Shown here: one piece after another, positions 7,669 to 15,855 of the stretch
Position numbering within the stretch: the first letter of the stretch is position 1
Layout of the letters: every line of letters starts with the position of its first letter
Assembly: GCA_027603945.1 (NCBI GenBank)
Contig: JADIIU010000179.1
Coordinates: forward strand, 1 to 21,473
Length of the DNA stretch: 21,473 nucleotides
Source: Terramyces sp. JEL0728
Taxonomy: Eukaryota; Chytridiomycota; Chytridiomycetes; Rhizophydiales; Terramycetaceae
Reading direction: 5' to 3'
Program-made: the position numbers and the translations under genes
Notes under the pieces: model-generated
Database searches by the model: none
The model's input: the letters and a program-made list of their open reading frames with translations, nothing else
What the model was told of the DNA's origin: nothing

Positions 7669-9036
7669 ATGCGATGCTATTATGAACTATTGGGAGTAGA
7701 AAGAACGGCATCGTCAGATGAAATAAAAAAAGCTTATAGGAAACAAGCGCTTCTGAATCACCCAGACAAGAATCCAGAGCAAATTGAAGAAGCAACAAAA
7801 TTATTCGCTTTAATTCAGGAAGCTTATTCAGTCCTTAGTGATGACCATGAACGCAAATGGTAATTACAAGTAATGCAGGTATGATGCACATCGGGAATCG
7901 CTACTAAGGGATTACGACCCATCGCAAAAGGGGAAGTCTGATTTCTTGTCCGTTTCTGATTTACTGCGGTATTATTCCAGACAGTGCTTTGCTGAATTCA
8001 ACGATTCTGAAACAGGATTTTATACAGTGTACAGAGAATTGTTTGTTAAAATTGATACTGAAGAAAAAATGTCGTTGGAAATCGATACAGAATCGATTGA
8101 AGAGGAATTACCAGAATTTTTCACTTTTGGACACATGAATAGTCAATTTGAACCGGATTTGCAGTCTTTTTACAATAGATTCCTATCTTTTTCATCCGTA
8201 AAGTCATTCAAGTGGCATGACGAAGTGAATCCAATGTCAGTTCAAGACAGAAATTTCAGGAGAAAGGCAGACAAGCACAATAAAAAAGCAAGGGAAGCAG
8301 CAAGAAAAGAGTTTAACGAAGCAGTGCGTGATCTGGCTCAGTATATCAGGAAACGCGACCCAAGATACAAAAAGTTTTTGGCAAAACAGGAAGCTAAACA
8401 GGAAGAGCAAAAAAAGATAACGCAAGAACGATTATTGAAAGAAAAGCAAGCCAGGCTGGAGCAAGCGAAGTCATTTACAGCTCCTGAATGGACTCGAGCT
8501 GATAGCGAATCGGATTTCGAGGAAATATATGAATGTGTCGTTTGTGAAGTGACTTTTGATAGCCCAATCAAGATGGAGAAGCATGAAAAGAGCAAAAAGC
8601 ATCTAGATAATGTGGAGCTACTTTTTCACGAAATGGAAGTGGAAATCGAAAAAGAACCTGTGATAGAGAATGAAATTTTTGAATGCACCGTTTGTGATAA
8701 GGTGTTTACTAAGCAGGATCAGGTAACACGCAGCTAACATAGCTTTCAGCTCACAGCTTGTCAAAGAAACATCGCAATCAGCTAAAACAAAGTAAAGCCA
8801 AGAAACCCTCAGATATCTCTGAACTTGATCAAGAATTGGAAAGAGTAGCTCTGGAAGAACAAATCCCAGGACCCAATGCGAAAAAAGAAAAGAAAAAGAA
8901 GACTTCCAGTGGCATATCGTGTAATACGTGCAAAGAAGCGTTCGCAAGCAGGACAAAGTTATTTGAGCATTTAGAAGAAACTGGGCATGCGAGAGCTGTT
9001 CCGGTGCAAGATAGTAAATCGAAAAAACGGAAATAA
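7669..9036 (+). CDS. JJJ1: J-domain zinc-finger protein JJJ1 / DNAJC21
   Basis: Co-chaperone that works with Hsp70 and the Rei1-type factor in late cytoplasmic 60S ribosome maturation, including release of pre-60S shuttling factors. The product is 442 residues. The J domain is at residues 1-65 with HPD in [10 protein letters not shown]. Then comes the family-specific stretch [16 protein letters not shown] and [10 protein letters not shown], a charged helical middle ([20 protein letters not shown]), and three C2H2 fingers: [20 protein letters not shown] and [10 protein letters not shown], each followed by the His pair. Start ATG is at 7669; the open frame upstream is not conserved. Introns: 7860-7878 (19 nt, GTAATTACAAGTAATGCAG), which splits the codon in ERKWYDAH, and 8723-8742 (20 nt, GTAACACGCAGCTAACATAG) inside the second finger. 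AATAAA overlaps the stop. Confidence 0.95.
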
Positions 9037-9089
9037 AAGTTTAATGGAAGATAAATTACGCGGTGGCTGTATTTTTCCCAACCATTTCA

Positions 9090-9790
9090 ATGTCTGCAAT
9101 TGAACACCCATTCTACCCAAGAAATATTGAGCTTCCTCACTTTGTGCCTCAACAATACTCTGCCCTGGAAATTCTAGTCCCATTCTTTGCCGGAGTCGGA
9201 GCGCTGATTGTATTTGGAACTCTAGCGATCAACACCAGAACAATAAATCTAACTTCAAGCAGATTAGGCACAAATCTGGTATTCCTTTGGTTCTTGTCCT
9301 GCGGTGTTATCCACACTCTAGTTGAAGGATATTATGCTTTCAATCAACGGGATATTGCAGGGCAAACAGCTTTCCTTGCTGATCTGTGGAAAGAATACGC
9401 GAAAAGTGATTCCAGGTACATGACTAGCGATTCTTTTGTCTGGATTATGGAGAGCGTAACTGCAATGTTCTGGGGCACGCTTTCATTTTACAATGCGTAC
9501 TTGATTTACACAAACAAGCCAAGCAGACATTTGTTTCAATTCACCGTCTCATTAGGACAGTTTTACGGTGATGTATTGTATTATTTCACCACCTTGGTTG
9601 AAGGTGCACAACATTGCACTCCTCATCCATACTACTTTTACTTTTACTTTGGTACTATTAAACTAACCTAGTTTTCATGAATATCTTGTGGATCTTTTTC
9701 CCTGCAATGATCATGTACAGCAGTGGGAAAGAAATTGTTAAAGGATTGCAACTATCTCAAAAAAGTGAACAAGCAAAGAAGGATAAATAA
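9090..9790 (+). CDS. EBP: Sterol delta8-delta7 isomerase, EBP (emopamil-binding) family
   Basis: ER membrane enzyme that moves the ring-B double bond from C8 to C7 in sterol synthesis. The protein is 226 residues from the ATG at 9090 (MSAIEHPFYPRNIELPHF); the in-frame upstream codon is GTG and is not used. EBP/EXPERA signatures include HPFYPR, GVIHTLVEGYYAF, the near-invariant LWKEYAKSDSRYM, the glutamate in WIMESVTAMFWG, GQFYGDVLYYF, and FVFMNILWI across the splice. Four to five hydrophobic helices are visible, ending in a lysine-rich ER-type tail (QAKKDK). One 20-nt intron at 9652-9671 (GTACTATTAAACTAACCTAG) joins YFYF to VFMN. Typical Dikarya use unrelated ERG2 for this step. AATAAA overlaps the stop; the convergent GPATCH1 stop is 17 bp away. 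Confidence 0.95.
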
Positions 9791-9807
9791 ATATATATCG
9801 GTTTGAA

Positions 9808-12182
9808 TTACATGAAATCGGCTGCTGATGGTCTCTTTACAGATGGAGTGTCTTCTTCGCCTTCACTCTCGTGTTTTACTGCAACGACTTTTTGTTTCTT
9901 GTTTCTAGGTTTGCCCATCAATGCAGTCGTCGAACGCTTGGCTGGTTTAGTAAATTGAGGTCTAAACCCTACCAGTGTATCCTCCTTTTCAGCTTCCAGC
10001 TCAACTTTCTTGTCATCGGTGTACTTTGATAAATCTGGTTTTTCCATTGCAAGTTTACTCTTTGCTTTGGAAAATACTGGTCTGAATTCTTCAGATTCTT
10101 TCTTTAAAGGTTTGGATTTGACTTTTTGTGGTTTTGAAAATGTAATTCCTTCAGATGTTGCTTCTGTTAGAGCCATAGTTGGGACCGGGAGCGGTTTCGA
10201 AAGAGTAATCTTTGGAGGTCTGGCAACAGTGTCTTTTACTGGCGGTCTGGCAACGGTATCTTTTACTGGCGGTCTGGCAACTGTGTCTTTCGATGAAAGT
10301 TTGACAATGGTATCATTGGAGAGTGACTTTATCTCTGCAGATGATTCTGTAACGATATCAACTGTGGGAGGTTCGATAGGTACAGACGCCTTTGGAGAGT
10401 AAACTTCAACCTCCATCATCTCTTCATCAGAATCGTCAAATATTGCTTTAAATAGATCCATTGACGCAACTACCACTTCCTCAGGTTCAGGTTCAGGTTC
10501 CTCCTCCTCTTCAACTATTTCTTCTTCTTTCTCATTCATCATATCGTCTTTAGTCAGCACTTCCTTGTCGGCATCTCCTATATGGCCTGTTACAACGAGT
10601 CTGTCACGCTCTTTCATCAATTCTTCCATGGTTTGTGGATTAAGCGCCATTTTATCCTCCGGATCAATATCGTCCTCGTCTTCATCTTTTCGATACGCAA
10701 CGGCAACTCTGCGACATAATATTTTACAAGGTTTCCACGCGCTTTCTGTTCTAGTCAACCTACCGTATATTATTTGCATTTCCTTTGTCTTTGTTAGTTG
10801 GATATTACCTCTGGACCTTGGCTTTTCTTTTTTTCATCTGTTTCATTGGTAAATCTAGATGCCATCATTTCCGATAAAGGTTTGTACAAGTTTGCAGCTG
10901 TTGAAAACTCTTTGGATTCCGCTGCCATTTCCGCTGTAATTTGCTATGATTAGTTTGGTATTACATCTTTTGGTATTGGGGCAGTATTCCCATCGACAAC
11001 CTTTTGTAAAAACCCTCTATATCTCGTTTGCTTTGGCAAATCTTTCCCAAACGGCATAAATCCTTTCAGCGCATTTTCTGCAATATCTTTTGACACAGTG
11101 GAAAGTTCATACGCCTTCCTTTTCTCGACGGTTGGTACCGTGATAGCCTTTCTAGTAATACCGCTCATTCTTTCTTGCTGCTTCTTTGCAATAAACGAAA
11201 ATATAGATTGCTGTATATCGTCCTTTTCGTCATCCTCTAAACCTCTTTTGGAATCCTTATTTATATCCTTGAAAAATACTGGATTCGGCTTAAAATTAGT
11301 AGGTGGGTATGCAGCCAAATGTAAAGCTGGTGGTTTTTTCAATTCTTTCGCACTATGAAATCCTTCAATTTCGCCGTATCTTGGTTTGGAAATAGCTGGT
11401 TTTGGAGGCGCTTTAGGTTTTTCTTTTCTGTGCATCATTGGTTCACCGTCTTCATCTACATACGAATTGTAATCATTCGTAGATTCTTCATATTCGTCGT
11501 AATCTGACTCATCGTCAAATATCCCAGTGCCAAAGCCTCCTTTTGGTTTACTTTTTGGTCTTTCCTTTTGCAATTTCTCAGTCTTTTGTTTCGCTACAAT
11601 GAATTCAGGTGCAAATGCATGCGGGTTATATCCTCTGCCGTAGGTATTTGAATCTGGCTCTTCTAGCAACAATCCTTGGAGCTTCTTCAATAATGGATCC
11701 TTGTCTAAATTAGACACTAGATTACAAATCTCTTTCCTTTTAGTTTTTGGTCCAACCGTCATTCCTTTGTGATACCCCTGCTCGACCATAATCCGCATTC
11801 CAATGCCTGAATCCACTGATTTAACCAAATCCTCGACAACATTATACAGACGATTAATATTATTTATTCTCTTCTTTTCCATTTCATTTGCAGTGCTTCC
11901 AAGAGATTCAAATTCACTGATTGCATCCTTTCCAAACTCTTGAATATCTTCCAAGTCCATGTAATCGTGAATAGTTTGATTGAAATCCCCTCTGGCATTT
12001 CTGGACGATGAGAATTGTTTTGGCTGCCAACCTTCTTTTGATCCTACGCTGTTGTAATAGCCAGCTGAAAACCCACCTTGAAAGGCACCGTGCAGTCTCT
12101 GTCTACCTTGATCGTCCCTTACTTCTTGCAAGTGCTGCGGAACTCTTTTTTCTGCAGTAATTTTGGTTCCAATTCGCTGCAT
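9808..12182 (-). CDS. GPATCH1: G-patch domain protein 1 (GPATCH1 / TGH family)
   Basis: Nuclear G-patch protein associated with the spliceosome. Spliced length is 777 residues. The N-terminal conserved block (DUF1604) is clear: [46 protein letters not shown] weak G-patch follows ([20 protein letters not shown]), then the family's [12 protein letters not shown] region, [28 protein letters not shown] and, after two introns, [20 protein letters not shown] and [15 protein letters not shown]. The tail is low complexity with a 27-bp tandem repeat. Introns: 10944-10964 (21 nt) and 10789-10808 (20 nt, GTAATATCCAACTAACAAAG). The start is the ATG at 12180-12182; TTG upstream is not used, and a further upstream exon cannot be excluded. 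Unlike most neighbours it has no AATAAA at the stop. A splicing factor is of interest beside the odd introns here. Confidence 0.93.
10217..10291 (-). repeat. 27-bp tandem repeat in GPATCH1 tail
   Basis: About 2.7 near-identical units (10217-10243, 10244-10270, 10271-10291) encode repeats of KDTVARPPV in the disordered C-terminal region. Confidence 0.85.
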
Positions 12183-12380
12183 TTGTGATTTGAAAAACAA
12201 GTTTGCTGATCAGGAGGATACAATCTAAAATAAATTTACTCGGACCAAGCATGTATAAGGCATTGATAAGCGTAGTGATATTTCCCTTGGTGTTACAGTT
12301 GCTTTGAATCCAAACACACAATAATCGAGATATTAATTGCATATAAAAGTTTATTAGTACCGTTTATGTTATTTACATTC

Positions 12381-12617
12381 CTACAAGGATTTATTATTCA
12401 TTAATTCCATCTTTTCATTGTATAATTGGAGTACCTTGTATTCAGAGGCGACTAGCATACGTTCGTATTGGTCAATCTTTTCTTGGAGGCTGCATTTTCT
12501 TTCGACTGGTTTGACAGGTCTTTGAAGTCTATGAACGGGCTTTCCGTATTTGATATTTGCAAGGGTGCTGGACAAGAAGGATTTAGTGATTTTGGTCTTT
12601 GGTTGGAAAGCTGTCAT
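12381..12617 (-). CDS. Small protein of unknown function, 78 residues
   Basis: ORF from the ATG at 12615-12617 (MTAFQPKTKITKSFLSSTLA) to TAG. The N-terminal half is basic and low in secondary structure (HRLQRPVKPVERK). The C-terminal half (CSLQEKIDQYERMLVASEYK to ELMNNKSL) looks like one amphipathic helix suited to a coiled coil. The AATAAA hexamer at 12390-12395 sits six bases before the stop, inside the coding sequence, consistent with the tight 3' ends here. I do not recognise the family. It lies in the gap between GPATCH1 and tRNA cassette copy 3; there is no sign of introns. Confidence 0.5.
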   Translation of the reverse strand: MTAFQPKTKITKSFLSSTLANIKYGKPVHRLQRPVKPVERKCSLQEKIDQYERMLVASEYKVLQLYNEKMELMNNKSL

Positions 12618-12867
12618 TGCAGGTTATTGTTTGTGGTGTTTGTGGTTTTATAGTGTTTGATGTGAGTCATTTTGTCATCCTGGAGAATTCGAGATGGAGA
12701 GTGACTCTTTGCTGTCAAATGCATTGTGATTGCGGTGCAGGTTTGAGAGTGGTTGCAAGTAGCTTGTGCGGTTGCAAGTAGCTGCATGCGGCTAGCTGTG
12801 GAGTGTAGAACAGAAAGATAATTATGAGACGGTGGTAAGTTTGATGTTGGACAGAGGGAAAGCAAGA
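12618..12867. other. Intergenic region before tRNA cassette copy 3
   Basis: About 250 bp, somewhat more GC-rich than its surroundings. It presumably holds the promoter of the 78-residue gene. It contains a 14-bp direct repeat; otherwise I see no gene. Confidence 0.4.
12751..12783 (+). repeat. 14-bp direct repeat
   Basis: GGTTGCAAGTAGCT occurs at 12751-12764 and again at 12770-12783, separated by 5 bp. Confidence 0.8.
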
Positions 12868-12871
12868 ATGT

Positions 12872-12945
12872 GGTTCTATGGTGTAGTCGGTTATCACGCA
12901 AGCTTAACATGCTTGAGGTCTCCAGTTCGATCCTGGATGGAATCA
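12872..12945 (+). tRNA. trnV-AAC: tRNA-Val (anticodon AAC), copy 3
   Basis: Identical to the copies at 2584-2657 and 3986-4059. Confidence 0.95.
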
Positions 12946-12947
12946 TT

Positions 12948-13020
12948 GCCCGGCTAGCTCAATCGGTAGAGCGTGAGACTCTTAATCTCAAGGTTGTGGG
13001 TTCGACCCCCACGTCGGGCT
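12948..13020 (+). tRNA. trnK-CTT: tRNA-Lys (anticodon CTT), copy 3
   Basis: Identical to the copies at 2660-2732 and 3911-3983, 2 nt after tRNA-Val. Confidence 0.95.
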
Positions 13021-13021
13021 C

Positions 13022-13027
13022 TTTTTT
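13022..13027 (+). terminator. Pol III T-run after the tRNA pair, copy 3
   Basis: Six T residues one base after the tRNA-Lys 3' end region. Confidence 0.8.
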
Positions 13028-13214
13028 CCATTATTTCCCTTTGTATTGTTACTTTGTTGCGCTATTCGTCTGGCGCACTCCAATATTTCATACACTACAA
13101 TTCTCCGGTTGCATACTTGAAAATGTCTGAATATGAATCGATCCTTTCAATTCCAAATGTGCCAAATCATCCGAATTGTCAGATACACGAAAAGGGATTG
13201 ATCCAAATATTCCT

Positions 13215-14548
13215 TTATTCATAATCAAGAAGAGAAACCAATCCACTATTCTCACTTTCAAGCACGTTCCTAACACACTCCAACTGTTTGACAATCCTAA
13301 CTATCCCGCAATCATCAACCATCTTGCTATTAATAATATCCCCAACACTCCCAAAACAGTCATACTCTAAAATATACTGCTTGGGACCTGGTTGCGTATA
13401 ACACACCAATTCAATCACTTCCTAAGTTAATTTCATTTAACCATGAATTGCGAAATGTAGGGTTCTCCAAATTGAGTGATTTGGGGTTTAAGTGTGCGAC
13501 CGCGTATAATTGCTTGCAAATACTGCTTTTGCTGGAGCAGTTGGATCAAGTCTAGACAAGCAAACAGTGTAATTGTTTGATGATCAATTAGACGAGGGTA
13601 ATACTGTTCTAATAGCTGTGTGGCAGAGTTCAAGTTGCCTGTTTTTATATTTGTACATATTTCATTCCGAATATCTAATGTGTCGGTATTCCTGACTGTC
13701 TCAAATCCTCCCTTTAAATCCAGGATTTGCTGATTTTTCAACCCAGTTTCGTAAAACATTCTTGCTGACTCTGTGTAACCTGAGTAAACAAGATATTCCA
13801 GCACCAGTTCTGTAATATTTCCGATTTGTATTTGGTTTATTTGGTGGTGTAGTTTTTGCGACTGTTCGCGAATGTACTGTGTGATGTCGAATTTGAACTC
13901 TTCCCTTCCAAAATTAGCTCGGATTATTTCACCTGGTGTTCTTGTGCCTACGCAGGGATACAATACATTTGGAAATTCCTTGAAGGCTATTGATCAAATT
14001 AGATATTACCTAGAGATTAGACAACTTGCGGTACCTATTCCGAGCAGTATTCCATTCTTTGTAAAACTAATATTCCTATTGCCAAAATCAACAATAACCC
14101 CGATAACATCGCCCGTACTATAACTAGGTCCATATCCACTGCTCTTTACATTATACCTTTTCCCATCCTGAGCAAAATACCCAAAAGTCCCTTCTTCAAT
14201 CCCTGGCAACTTTGTACTGGGTTTGTTATTGCTAGATACCCCAATAGAAATGTACCCATCACGACCTTTAGATACAATAGCAGTCTCGTAGTAATAGATA
14301 CCTATTTGCGGTATAGGAATATTAGACAAGACTACAGCAGCATCTGACTCGGTTTTACCTGGTCCTTGGTAATTCATTTGTAAATTCCCTGGTTCTAGTT
14401 CAGCGTACTGATTCTTTGTTTTCAAAGAAAAGCAAGAAGGAAGAACTGGTGGGCTGGGTTCTTTTTTGATAGTATCTTGAATGAATCTCGGTATATTTTG
14501 TTGGGTAGGTGTAGCTGCTGGAGTTGAACTTGAGATTCGTATTGTCAT
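13215..14548 (-). CDS. RANBP9: RanBP9/RanBPM-like protein (SPRY-LisH-CTLH-CRA), Gid1 type
   Basis: Scaffold subunit of the GID/CTLH E3 ubiquitin ligase. The spliced product is 421 residues. The SPRY domain covers about residues 45-205 (IGIYYYETAIVSKGRDGYIS, GDVIGVIVDFGNRNISFTKN, LGIAFKEFPNVLYPCVG, TRTPGEIIRANFG). LisH follows (ITELVLEYLVYSGYTESARM), then CTLH (LDIRNEICTNIKTGNLNSAT, LFACLDLIQLLQQKQYLQAI) and the C-terminal CRA region (EVIELVCYTQPGPKQYILEY). The human RanBP9 order is the same. Introns: 13987-14034 (48 nt, compound, listed separately) and 13422-13441 (20 nt, GTTAAATGAAATTAACTTAG), which joins SQFM to EVIEL. Total coding length is an exact multiple of three. AATAAA overlaps the stop. 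Start ATG at 14546-14548. Confidence 0.93.
13987..14034 (-). other. Compound intron in RanBP9-like gene: two GT-AG units end to end (25 + 23 nt)
   Basis: The exon before ends NGILLGI and the exon after starts AFKEFP, matching the conserved SPRY stretch NGxxLGIAFxxxPxxLYP with no gap, so exactly 48 nt leave. Inside, a first unit (14034-14010, starts GTACCGCAAG, ends TAATCTCTAG) abuts a second (14009-13987, starts GTAATATCTA, ends GATCAATAG) as AG|GT. Removing only one unit breaks the frame. Confidence 0.8.
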
Positions 14549-14718
14549 TGAACGTGACTTTTTTGCAGTCGATTTTTATGTTTGATCAATCTGTTGCAGC
14601 TGTGTGTACTACAGATGCAAATAGCAACCCATTATAGATCCTCAGCTACGAACCGCTCACACTGCAAGATAAACCCAGTCTGTTGTGCGTAAGCTTTTTG
14701 AATTTCTCATGATCATAG

Positions 14719-15839
14719 CTAAAGGTTTATTAAAGAAACAGCTTGCTTGAAAACATTCAAGTCCAGTGCAGAACCTTGATCTCTGGCAATAGCTTCAGCA
14801 ATCTTTAGCTGCATTTGAAACAAACTCCCATCATCAACAACCAACCCATTGGACCTCTTTTCCTTTTGCATCTCAATAAACTCGTTTTGAATTTCTTTTT
14901 CGTTAATCTTGACGTTTGTTTCATCCTTTATATCACTGTATAAATCAATTGCAGGAGAATCAGTTGGGTTCAGTTCAATTTCTAAATGCGTTTTGAATAG
15001 CTTGGAATCAGAAAGAATGATTGACTTGATTGGCTGCTGGAATTCTGTAAATGGAATGTCGTAATCAACCACTGAATCTTGCAGTACTCGTTCAATTAGT
15101 TTAATGTTTTTGTAACCAATTTCATTCAACTTTCCTTCTGTAATCAAATCGTCAAAAATCACTTGCTTGTGCTGTAGCACAGTGTACTCTAATATCTCCT
15201 CTCTTTTCGGCTGCAAATTCTTCTTGTTTAGTTGTTCAATCGAAAGTTCATGGAAAGCAAAGGGAAGCTGCTTAAAGAAATCCTTGTTGTCTGTTTTAAT
15301 CTTTAGTGATAGATCAGTAAACAGGGAATAATAAAACAATTCACCTGCTGTTAATTATGTTTACCTTGCTTGCCCAGTTTGAACAGCACATCCCGCAACC
15401 TGGTGTAATCCAGATCCAAAAGCTTGTGGGAACGAGGCGAAATAGCACCATCACTGACTGTTCCTTTGATTTCATAAACATGGTTCAAGAGTAATGGTTT
15501 TTGTGTTTTCACAATAACTGTTCCTGGTTGGTTTTGGTAATGACAAACAAACGGATATTTTTCAATGTAGCCTTCAAAACCAATCAATTCATCTCCAGGT
15601 TGTAATTCATCTGTGAATAAAAAGTAATCATTGACGAGTAATTCTTGATTGCTTCTCTTGATTCTACATTCCTTTGGTACCAGCTGCATATCCATTTGAT
15701 CTTGCACAAAAACCCGGATTGTTTGTTCTTGACTCAATTCAATGCCAGTGGATTCAAGATCGTTCGAATATTCACTGTTTGGTCCATTAATAGTCAAATA
15801 TTCAATTCCGGTAGGGTCAATATCGTTTTCAACAGTCAT
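14719..15839 (-). CDS. 366-residue protein of unknown family
   Basis: Two exons, 15365-15839 and 14719-15344, joined across a 20-nt intron at 15345-15364 (GTAAACATAATTAACAGCAG). The splice reads LGKQGELFYYSLFTDLSLKI and keeps one frame. The N-terminal half (about residues 1-160) is rich in short strands (ECRIKRSNQELLVNDYF, QPGTVIVKTQKPLLL, VYEIKGTVSDGA) and could be a beta-barrel of OB type, though I cannot show this. The C-terminal half is mostly helical and charged (EEILEYTVLQHKQVIFDDLI, LFQMQLKIAEAIARDQGSAL). No signal peptide or membrane segment. AATAAA lies at 14726-14731, just inside the coding end before TAG. Its start codon is 16 bp from that of the divergent BTB gene. Function unknown. 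Confidence 0.75.
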
Positions 15840-15855
15840 TCTTTCCAGATCAAAA
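15840..15855. promoter_or_regulatory. 16-bp gap between two divergent start codons
   Basis: The 366-residue gene starts at 15839 (minus) and the BTB gene at 15856 (plus). The transcription start sites and promoter elements of both must lie in this gap or inside the opposite coding sequence, so their 5' ends probably overlap. Confidence 0.5.

Larger units (their letters stand above)
12868..13115 (+). repeat. tRNA cassette repeat, copy 3
   Basis: 248 bp, same length and order as copy 1 (2580-2827). The tRNA parts are identical; the 3' flank differs from copy 1 by about four transitions and matches copy 2 where copy 2 extends. Confidence 0.9.

Noticed and set aside
14010..14034. Only the 23-nt second unit spliced in the RanBP9-like gene, with the first unit coding
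   Set aside because: This puts the next exon out of frame and loses the conserved LGIAF match; a donor at GTTGTC (39 nt) keeps frame but gives a weaker alignment and a poorer donor.
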